Origin: Pyrenopolyporus hunteri
Taxonomy: Eukaryota > Ascomycota > Sordariomycetes > Xylariales > Hypoxylaceae
Direction of reading: 5' to 3'
DNA length: 64,000 nucleotides
Assembly: GCA_902806595.1 (NCBI GenBank)
Contig: CADCXC010000009.1
Coordinates: 1,178,001 to 1,242,000, forward strand
The position numbers and the translations under genes were made by a program. Shown piece after piece: positions 11,658-23,609 of the stretch (position 1 is its first letter; the number at the start of each line of letters is the position of its first letter). The notes below the pieces were generated by a model. The model did not search any database, was not told the DNA's origin, and saw nothing but the letters and a program-made list of their open reading frames with translations.

Positions 11658-14600
11658 GACGCCCTAATTGACGACGTCCTCACGAGGGTGGTGGGCTTAG
11701 GGAACAGGTTGCTTTTTCCCGAGTGATTTGCGGTATCAATAATTTAAACGGGTTAATATCGGGATCGACTCGGGCGATGGGCTCTTCATGGCAAACGTAG
11801 GTAGAGCTTACGTCTTGGTCGGGACGCTTATCATGGGAGGACAACGAATAGCGAATATCGGCAGGGGCATCGGCAGAATGAAATCCACATGTATACTGAC
11901 CACAGGTATAGGCGAGTTCCGGTTCGGGCAAGTTATGCAACCGTGGGAGGTATCGTGGGAGGCATCTTTGAGGTTTTTTCGAGACGGGAGATATATACAA
12001 GCCTCCACTATCGAAGATCCAAGAGCTGAAGCAATGAGATCGCGAGTTGGGGAAGACGAAGCTACAGATGCCACAGCTAGTGGACCAGCCAGGTTGGTCT
12101 CGGGAAAAATTCCCTGGTACTTCGAAGTAATTCTTCCGGCCACTTAAATGCTGGATTTACCAGCTGCGGTTGAGGGCCGAATCAATCGAGGCGAGAGCCT
12201 CGTAAGTAGAAAGGAAGAAAAGATAAGAGATGGGCCCAAGTGGCCGCAGGCATTGGTGTTTAGGCGGACGACAACTGGAGCTAAGGGCGGTAGGCGCTGT
12301 ACCTAGGTACAATATTTCGCCGAATTTACAGGAGTTACAGGGCCCTCCACCTTACAGATTCCGGGGGTCGCTATGCCGGTCACAATTCCATTGGCCCTGG
12401 CGCACCCTCTCATAGGGGACCCCACGACTTAAAATGCGGGCCTGTACTGGTAGATTTACCCTGGCATCCCTGACCTAGCAGGGTCATAACCACTATTTAT
12501 TTCTCCGCGACGTTGACAAATGCGGAAGACGGCCAACCTCATCTTTAACTTATAATGATACCTGTACGTATAATCGTGGAATTTGTTCGTAACTTTCCTA
12601 TTAAATTTATATCCCAAAAAAGACTTAGGATATCGAGCTAATTCTCTACCCACGATAGCATATAAAAAGATACCATCGCAAGCTACAGACAGGACCCACC
12701 ATTAAGCTTACGAACTGTTGCGGGGCACCATTATAATACCCCTCCAAAGTTCCCGTGGTACGTACTACGTTAGATATCTACCTAGGTACATGTAGGTACT
12801 CCCCCCTAATCCCGTCAATACAAGAAGCGTACATCTATGTTTAATAGTATTCCTTGATGTTATCACTATGGTAACATACTCATCTACTAGAGGAAGCCCG
12901 GAACCCGATTATATTTAGGTTCGAAGAGTTCAGAAGAAAAAAAATCAGGAAGATAAGAAGCCCGACGTTGTTGATGAATTAAGCCCCCCAACCCCTTTTG
13001 CGCGTTATACCTGACCCACGCCCCTGAACCATCGCTATATTCAGTCAAGAGAGATAAGTATAACATAATACAAAGGTAAATACTACATTTCTGTCATGCT
13101 AATGAAATATGCTATGTGTAAGACTTACATCCATATTTTCCAATAATCAATGTTCCATATGGATTGTCTGCTTGGAGTTATGTAAGCTAACCCCTTGAGT
13201 TTCTACCTACCCACCTAGAGGGGTTCATGTTCATGCTGCTGATCTTCCCAACCAATTATAAGGAAGGCGATATCAAACGAATCCAGTTTACCTATCGAAA
13301 GGCTTCGTTTGCATTGGGTACCAGTGCTTAGAGTACCAAGCCGTGTGTCGCCATGCCTCTCGCTATTCTAGGACATCCGCCTCTAGAGGTCATTATAGAA
13401 GAGCTCGATTCTCTCTTATAGCGTAAGACGGTTGCTATTACGTTGAGTGTCGAGAAATTCTGCTATATAGCGTGAATACGCCTATAAATGAGCATCTTGG
13501 AACCCATCTGTAACGAATTGAACAGCTCCTTGACCATACGTAGAAACAAGTAGCATCCTTATCCTACAGTCTGATAACGGGTACTTATATAAATACGTCA
13601 CGGAACTATCGCTTAATCAAAGCAGCCCTACAGGCGTCGTCATCACATCAATACTATACACGATGTAACCTCGGTAGCACGTTCCCCTTCAGAAGAGACG
13701 ACATCGCATCGCAAGGGAATCAAATGCCTTCGTAGGAGCGGCGAGTAAAAAATGCGCTCAGGACTAAGATAAGGGTTATGTCTCGGTGTAAGTTGTACCG
13801 GCTTTCCCGCACAGTAGGGAGGGAACCCTTATGGCTGTGCCGCCTAGACGTAGATAAGGCATGTGAATATCTACTATGGGGTGTTGAGAATACCGACTCT
13901 GGTATTAGATCGTTATACCGACTTCTATTTATAGGTATCTAGATAGTTGCATTGATACCTCGAAGGACCTCATGAGGTCATCGTTAGCGTATCTGTACTC
14001 CTAGGCAAGGGATGCTATTAATAACTACGGCCCTGCTATAGAAGGTGATGATACGATATGCGTACTTCGTGTCGCTATAGGCGCCGACAAGTACATAAGG
14101 CAACCTTTTGACCAGACGAAGTAAACACGACTCGATGTGGGCACAGACCAAGCAGTCCAACCACGTTTCTCTCAGGGAGGAAAAAAATGAAGAAATTTTA
14201 TAAATGTAAAGAATGTAGGTATTCTATCACATCGTTAATAGCTTCGTCATTTAAGAGTTCCTTATGGGTATTGGCCGCCGGGTGGCGTTCCCGTCAGGAC
14301 ACACCTGAGTGCCAGTGGGTCCGATCTAGCCCCTTTATAAAAAGGGATGGAAGACCCCGAGTGTACCGATAACAATCCAATACAGCAGTTCATGAAATTA
14401 TACTTATGTAGCATAAATGTCTTCACTTCTGGGCAGCTCCAACCAGATGAAAAGAGGAGATTTATATCTGAGTAGCGAATCGGTAGGATCCGACATCTTG
14501 GTAAATATGGATCGCTTGGTCAGCCTAACTAGGCCTTTAAACCCTATTGTGACTAGGGGCAATCCTACCCAGACGGTATATATCGGACTACCAATAGTCT

Positions 14601-14791
14601 TCAAAGGCTAGATGAATCCCGCTTCAACTATAACGTTCAATACCCATACGCCGTTCTTCAAACGTATCTGAAGCCCTGACATCGGAGTGTCTAGAAACGG
14701 TATCTCCGATTACCAGTCATGGGTGTCTTCCCAGTCTTTTGCACTGCCAAGGTACCGGTACCGGTGGGCATATACCTCCATCATCTTCTAG
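11658..14791. other. Long intergenic stretch with possible gene relics
   Basis: No intact gene is recognisable. ORFs at 11788-12147 (plus) and 11808-12143 (minus) overlap each other and have no family features. At about 13351-13500 a plus-strand stretch reads like an F-box-type start (a PLEVIIEELDSLL segment) and then meets several stops; this is a weak hint of a relic. Palindromic GTACCTAGGTAC motifs lie at 12299-12310 and 12779-12789. Confidence 0.35.
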
Positions 14792-15286
14792 TTATCGAAC
14801 TTTACTAATACCTTTCCGGAAAAGATAATAGAAAAGTTCCTGGAAGACGCGCTTACTGGGAGTAACGAGTTAGTCCCGAATAGCGATCCATGTCTTGCCA
14901 TTGTTACCACAGCCGGCGAAGTGCCTACTAAGGCATCGAAGCCACCGCTGGGGCCGTTCACTTCGCCATTTATAGGACAACCTGTCGAAGATATATCTCG
15001 TCAGCTCGATAAAGACATAACATACTTCGTGATCCTGGACGAGCGAACTGCGAACGATGAAACAGTAATCCTTGGAGAACGCGGTATAAATGGTAGCGTC
15101 CAAACTGTCCGAGCCGATTTCAAGTCGGCCCAGTCCACACTCACAGCACTGGAGGTCGGCAGTATAGGCTTCGAAGAGATCCAGCATATCGCAGCTTCCA
15201 AGGGGGGTGTCTATCGAGTGTATTATGAGGGCTCCGAGGGCCCTAAGAAAGGCGGGCAGGCTCCTCGAATGAGGCTTGGGGGGTAA
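14792..15286 (+). pseudogene. DUF6924-like hypothetical gene or remnant
   Basis: An open frame of 165 codons runs from just after a stop at 14789-14791 to the stop at 15284-15286. It has no clear ATG start and only a GTG at 14921. The C-terminal half (from about 14995) resembles the DUF6924 family of unknown function: a hydrophobic strand followed by ILDERT, then TVRADF, ALEVG and FEEI segments and a closing GVYRV. The same frame upstream of the stop still reads like protein for about 25 codons, which suggests either a missed intron with the acceptor at 14791 or a gene broken by a stop. The missing start and isolated position favour a remnant. The family call is from memory of its consensus only. 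Confidence 0.4.
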
Positions 15287-15554
15287 CTGATGGGGCGAAG
15301 GATGCATGGTCAACTCTAGGAATGCTTTTGAATATTATGAGTTCCTCATTAAATTTCCGAATACAGCGCTTAGACCCTGAATTCCGACGTACGGCAAATA
15401 GCTACGTCATCACTTCCATGGATCATAGGTTGTCTGTCATCCAAGGTAACAACGATTAAATCATTATATAGCTGATTTCTTCGAGTGCGTAAAGATTTAC
15501 GAAAATAACTTCGGCGCTACTTATAGTAACTCGGAAGCTCCGTCCATTCAAGCC

Positions 15555-18296
15555 TTACAGCTCAACGTGGCCAGGGCTAGGCGGAACATCACCAGTGTCC
15601 CACGCCGTCCTCTCAGCGCCAAGTTCGAACTCCAGTGAACTATCCTCACCATCAGGCCGGACTATGTCTTCGTGGCTAAGCCAGCTTTTATTCCACGCCT
15701 GGCCGTTGACCTTGAGGCTTTGAATATACGGACCCGCCTCTAACCCCGTCGCTGTGATCTTTAATAAGGGGCCGTCATCACCGAGCCTCATAGTGATGTT
15801 ACTAAATCGTGGAGCAAGGATTAAGTATACTGGCTGCGTAACCACTGGGTATAGGCCGATCAGGTTCCATATCAACCAACTACTCATCGCGCCGGCATCG
15901 TCATTCCCCGGGATGCCCGATGGCCCTGTGTGGTAGTACTGATCAACGACTTCGCGGGACCGCTGGACGGATTTATGCTGCCGCTGCGGGAAGTAGTTGT
16001 ATAAGAAGGGCGTCATGAAGCTAGGCTCGTTGCCCGGGTTGAAGATGGTCGAGCCGATGCTGTTTCCGCCTTGGTTCGACCTGCTAAGTCCCGGTATGAA
16101 CATAGTATCTAACCTTGCTTCCGCTTTCGCCGGACCACCCATCCGAGATATTAATGATTGCATATCGAATGGGATAGTCCAGGTGTACTCCCATCTTTAA
16201 AATAGTTAGTATGTAGATATATTAGAAGGGTACTGTGACTTACGGAACGCCCTCATAACTAATGCTGCTCCACTCGCAGAAGCCGCATGATAACGGGTCG
16301 TAGGCCTGATAGCTGCCGTTGGGATAGGTCGGCGCGAGAAACCCGGTGAAGTTCAGAGATGTCACGTCTGCAGCCCAGGTTCTTTGCCAGCCACTACCCA
16401 TTTCGTTAATATACTTCCAAAAGGCTCCCGTACTAGCTGGAGGGCACTTACGCGGAAAGGTTCAGATACTTCGCCGCATCTTGCGGCGCCTCTCCCTTGG
16501 CGACTTGATATAACGAGAAGTCATTCAACGAATATTCGACGGTCTTACTTAGACATCGGCCATACGCTGGAGTCACATAACCGTATTGTTTCCAGTCAAG
16601 GAGCGCGCCTCGTCCCTCTTTCGTACTTCCGGTCACATCTTCGGGGTCGATGTTGTTGTATGGTAGGTCTTCCGCGTTAGACCTCATAGCTGCGTATCCG
16701 TCCGCCCAATTGATACCACCTTTAAGGCCCTTCACGTAAGCATCGGCCAGCACGTTATCGGAATTAGAACCTCCTTGTACCCTCCCGTTAAAATTATGGC
16801 TCCGTCCATCGGGCATAAATCTCTCGAACCTCCAAATGTCAATCAGAGCTCTGACAATTTCAATCTGTGTCTTAGGTTGAATGAGTGTCAGGAGGGAATG
16901 AAGACACCTAAATGTGTCCCAGATGGTGTAGAAGTCGTCGTAGAGCGGTTCCTCCGAGTCCCAGTATGGGTTGTCCCCTGTCCTATTCGAAGGTAGTAGA
17001 TGGGAATGATACATCGCCGTGTAAAACATCTCCAGCTGAGTGTCATTCGTGGTCGTGACATCTATCTTTGAGAAGACATCCGAGTTCCACTTGTCCTTGG
17101 CAGCATTATGAACTTCTTCCAGATCCCAGTGTGGAATTTCGTCTAGGTACTGGCAAGCCTTGTCGGTCGAAACCCAGGATACCGCCACTTTGGAATTAAC
17201 GGTCGTCACGTTTGACGGAAACTCGAACAGGGCACCAATTCTGTCCGCATATTGGTAGCCTATAGTCCCACCCACAATCCGAGTTTGATTCGTGAAAGTT
17301 GGCTGCACATGGGTCGAGTTCGGCCAGTATGGATCAGTCGCCCTTCCCGAGAACAGTTGGGACTGCGACGGAGCGGAGTCGAATCGAGCGCAGAAGTATA
17401 CTCTATAGTCACCACCTAATGTTCATCAGCCAAATCGTCCTAAAAGAGATCAAAATAGTGAAAACTAACCCCAGGCCCAACCTCCTCGATAGACACCGTA
17501 GCCGGAGTACCAGGTCCCATCATCACTGCGATCAAGCTCCCCATTGCTGTACATCTGCGCCTTATCCCCGGTGCTCGGGAGGAAATGACTGACGTCGACA
17601 AGCACGTAGCGACCGTCTGCGTCTTCGGGATACGTGTATCTCATGATTCCAGCATGCATAGTAGAGCTCATTTCGGCGGTGATACCATTCTGGAGCTGAG
17701 TCTTGTAATATCCAACTTGGGCAGTGTCCTTGCCGACCCTCGGCTGAGAATAAGTGACATTGTCGAGTACGTTTACGCCTTCGAGGCTCGTAAGGGGCAT
17801 TTGTGGGATAAGCCCATACGTTGGCGCTCCACCTGTACCACTTTCGTGCAACATCGTGATGGCGGTGACGTTGCCGTCCGGAGTGAACCCGCCATTTACA
17901 GTGACTAAGAACTCGAATATAAGCGATTGACTCGCGAATGTAAGATGAGGGTATAGGAGAAGGGATGGCCCAAGGCCCATTTCCGAAACGTCATCGTTAG
18001 AGGGTGAACTTACATGAGACATTCCACCTGTCCTATTGATTAGCACGACGCTCGTACCGAGTCTCAGGAAATTGCAAGAATACTCACTGGGAAGTATCGA
18101 TCCCGACCTTAACGGCGCCGAAAGGCAGAGTAGCCCCGGGAAAGACATTGCCGGAGTTATAGGATAAGCCCGGAATCGGGCCCTCGGTGCCAATGAAGGG
18201 GTTGACATGGCCCGTGTAGTCCTTTACCGCATCAACTATAGCGAGTCTAGCCACAAGCACCGATACGCTTCCTAACAATCTACGAGGAGATCCCAT
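15555..18296 (-). CDS. Secreted GH92 alpha-1,2-mannosidase
   Basis: Predicted extracellular calcium-dependent exo-alpha-mannosidase of glycoside hydrolase family 92, 803 aa, trimming mannose from glycoproteins or glycans. Six exons on the minus strand: 18088-18296, 18014-18027, 17470-17904, 16452-17415, 16244-16393 and 15555-16194. The N-terminus is a short signal-like segment followed by the family opening HVNPFIGTEG and GNVFPGATLPFG. MLHESGTGG follows in the N-terminal domain. The C-terminal catalytic domain holds GNEPSFMTPFLYNYFP (about 644-659) and GNDDAGAMSSW (about 687-697), both family hallmarks. Exon 2 is only 14 nt; with it the frame reads DTSQWNVSFTVNGGFTPDG, matching the family pattern, whereas skipping it shifts the frame. 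Intron 3 uses a GTTAGT donor. Neighbours are unrelated. Confident in the family; the precise linkage specificity is inferred. Confidence 0.9.
18014..18027 (-). other. 14-nt microexon of the GH92 gene
   Basis: The sequence (minus strand) GTGGAATGTCTCAT is flanked by an acceptor CAG (intron of 60 bp, branch CTAAT) and a GTAAGT donor (intron of 109 bp). It supplies the bases that join ...DTSQ to ...VNGGFTPDG in frame. Confidence 0.75.
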
Positions 18297-20055
18297 CTTC
18301 GTAGGGTTGCGGCCTCAAGGCGCAGTGGCAAAAGTATACGAAGATAAGCAGCGGGGAGCCCAATGCTACCGTGAGTGTCTACCACGATGCAGCAGCACGA
18401 GGGACTCTCATTTAAATAGTGGCAACGGCGTCTACTATACGGTTAGGCTTCTTTGTTCGGGCAGTTCTTTTAGAGCCCTTGCATACCTTATCCATGCTCT
18501 ATGCACGTTCTCTTCATATCATTTCCAATCTGGATCGACTTCTAGATCGTATACTCCATGCTACCCCAGGATATCTCCGCAATACCCCAAGTTTCCCCAT
18601 CTCTCTGCTTCCCGAAGACACATCGCTAAGCCGGTTCCGGCTGGCCCTCTCACCGACAAGGTGTTGGAATTTGCCGAAAGGCGTAACCAAACACTTGTTT
18701 AGTCGCTGCTAAGGCCCCTAGTTAGGCAATGATCTCTGCCGTCAAGGTATAACTGACGTCTGTGAATATTCAAGCTTAAAATTTAGTCAAAGTTGCATAT
18801 GCCGAATAGTGGAGGGCCTTACGGATGGTGGCATCAAGGATCGCGGGGTTTGTCTCTTTTTACGTTCCTCGCAGCAGCGGGGTTGACCAACGTCCGGTAC
18901 TATCGCCGAAGCACCCGAGCCGATTGCAAGTTCATTTACACCGCCAATAGCCACGACGCATTGGCAATGACGTGCTATACATAGACGCCTTTAATGGTAT
19001 CATCAAAGTATACCTATATTCCCTACGGAGACCTACAGGCTGTGATAATAAGAACTATTAGTCAACTACTTTATATTCGTAACTCACTCCTTCGTTCGGT
19101 TTCCCGGTGATATCTCGAATCAGTTACATCGATAGCCTTATACTAGCTAAATGTACCTAGGTATGAAGTAGAATATAATAGAAAATTCCATACCGCACCA
19201 ATGATCGACGCACGCACTCTCACGAGACCCTTAATTTAGTAACGGATCCAGTGTTCTACGCGCCTTCGTAATTCCCACGTGTGGGAGTGTGTGAAGAATA
19301 GTCTGTGTGGGCTATCCGTCGAACGATGCGGATATCGTGGAAACACGCTAGGTTTACTAGCAGCCTACGGATCGGACGAAGGGGGTCGAGATTATATATC
19401 ATAGTGAGGCGTCCCCGGCACGACACCCGACCTGTAAAAGCTGGTGCCGCTACGGGAGCTACCCGACGCGCGCTAGATGGAATACTATAGTATTTCGCCG
19501 AGTCGGTTGCGTGGCTGCGACGAGGCCAAGCTTCGTGACCTAGTTGCAGATCTTCTAACGTGCAAGGACGCAACATGCTCCGTTGCTTCGTTATCGCTTC
19601 TATCGTAATCCGTGATTCCCAATTGAAAATGCTCTGGAGCTCGGGTGGAGTTGCAATGGAACCTGGGGTTGAAGCTGTGATGGTGTTTCAGCGAAGTAGA
19701 AACGACCATAAAACCTGCGTCCTCGGTGTGTACCCAAGCTCCCAGCCCGTGGTTTGCCCAGGCCTGAATATGAAGTATGAATGATGCACAAAATCTGATA
19801 TGACAAAACATATCATTCGGATGAAGCATGATGCGACCTCGTTTCTTAAGGTCCCCCGGCTTTGATCGAATATGAGGTCCGGCGCAGGGGTCATCACATT
19901 GTATCGAGTTGTCTTGGCATAATGATGCACACGATGGGGGTTGGGTTTCAGATCCGCGCCATGGTCGACCGAAGTGAGACTCTCCTGCCTCACGATCTCG
20001 CATCCCTGAGTGACTCCGCTGGGATGTTTCTTCCGATCATCGATACTCTTTTATG
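18297..20055. other. Intergenic stretch, nothing recognised
   Basis: Overlapping ORFs on both strands (for example 19485-20003 minus) show no family features. A GTACCTAGGTAT motif lies at 19153-19164. Confidence 0.4.
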
Positions 20056-20067
20056 TATATATAAAAG
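20056..20067 (+). promoter_or_regulatory. Candidate TATA box of small secreted protein
   Basis: TATATATAAAAG lies about 185 bases upstream of the ATG at 20251, followed by a pyrimidine-rich leader (about 20165-20220). This fits a strongly or conditionally expressed fungal gene, but it is only a sequence match. Confidence 0.4.
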
Positions 20068-20250
20068 ACGTAGAGAGGATAATGCTGGTCATAATGTAGA
20101 TCCTCAATCCACGCATCCGTTGCAGATTCCACAATTACTTTCGTTCACTACCTACCATATTTATTATTCCACTCCTTAAGTGTCTTGGTCACTCTCTTCA
20201 TCAACGGCGATCTCTTCAGCAACTTAGACTAAGAAGACGCCGCCGACATC

Positions 20251-20577
20251 ATGAACTTCTCAGCTTTTCCCAACCTGGCAACGATACTCGCCATATGCGC
20301 CTCTCTTGCCGCGGCCCTACCTCTCGAGACCGGCGGTAACACAATCCGTACAGCCGCAAGCATAGGAAGCAACGGCTGCTCCCTAGACAAGATCAGAGAA
20401 TGCATCGACGATACGGGACTCGAAAGCACGATATGTTTCGCGCAAGTTTGTGCCGGCAAACGAGTAATCTCGAAAATGACAAAACGTCAAGACCAATGTA
20501 CCGAAGAAAACCTCCTCCAATGCGCGGTGGCAGAATGGCGAGACCCGGAGATATGTTTCCAGGAATTATGTCTCTGA
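20251..20577 (+). CDS. Small secreted protein with two 4-Cys modules
   Basis: Intronless 108 aa protein with a clear N-terminal signal peptide (hydrophobic residues about 8-22, cleavage near ALP). The mature part carries eight cysteines in two modules with identical spacing, C-X7-C-X10-C-X4-C: C43, C51, C62, C67 and C83, C91, C102, C107. Both modules share an ICF segment before the last cysteine. Between them are two dibasic Lys-Arg sites (70-71 and 78-79), typical of Kex2 cleavage in the fungal Golgi; cleavage after R79 would release a C-terminal peptide starting with Gln80, which could cyclise to pyroglutamate. I recognise no named family. By its features it is a candidate effector, signalling or antimicrobial-type secreted peptide precursor. 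A TATA-like box and pyrimidine-rich leader lie upstream. The function is not known. Confidence 0.82.
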   Translation: MNFSAFPNLATILAICASLAAALPLETGGNTIRTAASIGSNGCSLDKIRECIDDTGLESTICFAQVCAGKRVISKMTKRQDQCTEENLLQCAVAEWRDPEICFQELCL

Positions 20578-22621
20578 GAAATGAATTTCAGATATGCTAC
20601 GAGTTGGAAAGGGCAGGGCTAGGGCGCCTCTTGATCGAGCGTCCCGTCGAACCCGAGTATACTCCACCTGAAGACAAACGGATTCCTACAACGATACGCA
20701 CGTCCCTCATCTAAGCGCTATTCAATGGGAAAATATTGCGGGATATTTTACCTGGGTTCCGGAGTTTGTTGGGCCCGTGTTGCGATATGTTAGGTATTTC
20801 AGCCAAGGCGCATTCTGCGAAGGGCTAAATGCGAAGGTCAGCAGCCACCTAGACGCCGTGGCTCCTCGGGAGGCCGGTAATGGTTGGCATTGGGAATGTA
20901 TCTCTATTGTACCACCAGACGGTTGAATCTCTGGAAAGGAAGGCCCAATGTGTTTGACGGCTGGTATGATTATGTCTATGAGCGTGCTTTATTATGATGG
21001 ATGGGAATCAAATCAAAAGATGAAGATCAGGATACCCCTTTTCGAGATCAAATACTCATGAACTTAGGGGCTATCAAGATAACATGATGCATTCCCCACC
21101 ATCAAGATACCGAGCCATTTGTCTGATTAAGGGTTTCGTATCGGCGTTGAAGCCCCTAAGTGACGATGAAACTAGGTAATTAAAATCCAAGAATTTACGG
21201 GTTAAAAGAACTGATCGCTTGGTTTCTCGTTCTATTCTTGCCTAGGACCAGCAAGCCACCCCCGCTAATACCCCTTAACGAGTAATGCCGAGCTACTATT
21301 TAAATACTAGGTCCGCCCCCCTAAGTTAAGTGAGCTAAAACATTCCATTACATTAATATCTTATAGCTATAATGTAAATGCCTAAGCCTACTGCCCTTCA
21401 GCATCTTGCGCTCGAAAATGCTTCTGAGCCATAGTATAAATGTGTAAGCGATTTATACCATTCCTTCAAGAACGCGTATGGAATTTCCTTAAGGTTGCGA
21501 TTTACTACTTTTACAAGGAGATCTAATAAAGAAAACGCAGCGTAGATACACTATACCAGATGCAACGGCCTTTTATTACTATAGGAAAGTCTACGAGTCG
21601 GCTAAGGGCCCTGACTTGACCCTATTTTGAAGCCTCTCGTACGTTGCGGGCGGCTGACGTCTGGATAGAGCCGCCTTTCGTGCAGTATGAGTGGGCGGCA
21701 CCCGCTCTATTTCTCGACACGCCAGGCAATGGTATTCATTGCTGTCCCCTAAATTCATTACGAGCCGTTGGCCCTCTGGGCGTTCTTGCTTCAAGGACTA
21801 TCTTACCCCTATAAATTTGTGTAACCGGAGTTCAGGGGCACCATGCGATTAAAGCGAAGCCTTCTAAGGGCACATCCTTGATTTTAGATATGTATAAACG
21901 ACGTTTGCGCCGCCGAAAAATATCACTGCTCGCCTCTGGGCCCGGCCTTACCAGCACCAACGAGCCCGAGCTCCCACCCGGTAGTCCAGAAAGCTATGGG
22001 TTTGACTGAAACGGCCATAAACGCATTCTTCCGGATGGCCTCCGCTGAGACAGCCATATCAATTAGCGCAAACGCGATTTATGAAACAGTCCGCTTTGGG
22101 TAATGTACCGTACACGCCTCCAGGGCTAGACCCGCGTGGAGTATCAAGGTAGATGCGTTGAGCATTTTACCAAATCGGCGGCGTGTCGAATCTATTTACC
22201 GTTCTAGCAATCGTCAAGACGCATGGCGTCCGCATGTGCGGTCCTCTTACAGAGTACTCACCACAGCTTAGAGAGCTCAACAAACAGCGTGACAATTTGA
22301 GGGTTGGATCACAACCGTTAGTTGGGATGATATAACGCTCCAGGCTTCGGCATCACACACAAGCGGCATCGGGACGGATGGTAAGGCGAACCATATACTG
22401 AAAAAGAGCACAGGGACTGGTGATTCGGCGAGTGGTGTTTGGTATGACTAGCCTCCCAGTTTACTGGAATGATCTTGGGCTTCCGGAGGCACCAACCTAC
22501 CTTGTAGGCCAAATAACGCTGTTGCGCATAGCGCTAACATATCAACAGTATCAAAAGCGCCGGAGGTCACCACTCAAGCACAACAGATCTCCTCGCATCG
22601 AAGCAATCCTAACTCGCAAAG
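20578..22621. other. Intergenic stretch, nothing recognised
   Basis: About 2 kb with short ORFs only. Around 21900-22300 the composition is more GC-rich and some frames look faintly protein-like, so the decayed gene that follows may extend upstream. This cannot be supported further by eye. Confidence 0.35.
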
Positions 22622-23609
22622 TAACAGACTCGCCAATGGCTCAAGCCCGTAACCTTCACGTCCTCAGCAGACATCTTCCTCGGCACACCGGTGGAGATCG
22701 TCCGTGGCAAGGAACTCACCCGGACCAGTGGCGCATCGAGCTTTACAGCAAAGGAGACGACACTGGCAGGTACCACGCAACCCCAAATCTGACCCCTGAA
22801 TAACCATCTCCTGTTCAGCATCCTAACCACCAGCGCGACTACCGATGCCGGCGCCGTGAAAGGCCTAACCTCACAGACAGTCCGGGCGCTCCTCCCGACC
22901 ATCGAAGCCGCCAGCGAGGATGACGTGCGGGCTACTTTCGCAGGACATTTAGAAGAACGAGAAAACTAACTCTACGCATACACTTGTTGTCGATCACAAG
23001 GGCCGCGGGCTGGATATTGCGGAGAGGATGGTGCGCGGTGCGGACCTGCTGTCGAATTGACTCGGCTGCCTCTCCGTCTTGTCTGAGAGTCTGCCACAGG
23101 TGCTGCTGTCTGCGCGGTTGTACCCCTACGGCCTAACGAGTAGCACGAGGGAATTGCGACGCATAGTTTTCACCTTCGGCATTCTCGATGAAGCCGCCTA
23201 AGCGGATTCGCACATGTTCTAGCAGGAGGCTAGCTGCGTAGGCGTGGCATAGGCCAGAATAGACAGAACTGTGTACCAGTTCAATGCACTTGACGAGATG
23301 GGTTTCAACATGGCCTACGCAGAGCCGGAGAGCGCTGCTACGAGTATGCAGTTAGTTAGATTCCGGGCGACTTTGCGGAAAGTCACGAGCTATCACGATG
23401 GGCAAGAGCTTTGAGCAAACTCGGCCGGCATGAGACTGCAGGGCGGTGGTTCAGAGCAGTGTATGCCTCGGAACACTTAGGAGTTAATCGACGAGTTTAG
23501 GGGTTTTGCGCCCCGGGATAAGACTACTTCCGACAGAGTTCTGTGCGGATTATCCAACGTATTGATCATATCCTATGCCTACACGGAGCTTCTCGATCGA
23601 AGCGCTTAG
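22622..23609 (+). pseudogene. Decayed protein-coding gene, family unknown
   Basis: Two successive plus-strand frames read like real protein but are riddled with stops. The first (22622-22969) is broken by TGA at 22790-22792; it includes segments such as TSSADIFLGTPVEIVRG and TSQTVRALLPTIEAASEDDV. The second (22989-23609) is one continuous frame of 207 codons with about six internal stops; it includes LDIAERMVRGADLLSN, YQFNALDEMGFNMAYAEPES and DKTTSDRVLCGLSNVLIISY. The region is more GC-rich and codon-structured than its surroundings. I do not recognise the family. The lesions are consistent with C-to-T changes of Arg (CGA) and Gln (CAG, CAA) codons, as expected from repeat-induced point mutation, but any stop can arise that way, so this is not proof. 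Confidence 0.55.

Noticed and set aside
19485..20003. 172-codon minus-strand ORF upstream of the small secreted protein
   Set aside because: Composition looks random (His/Arg/Ser-rich), it overlaps several ORFs on both strands, and no domain is visible.
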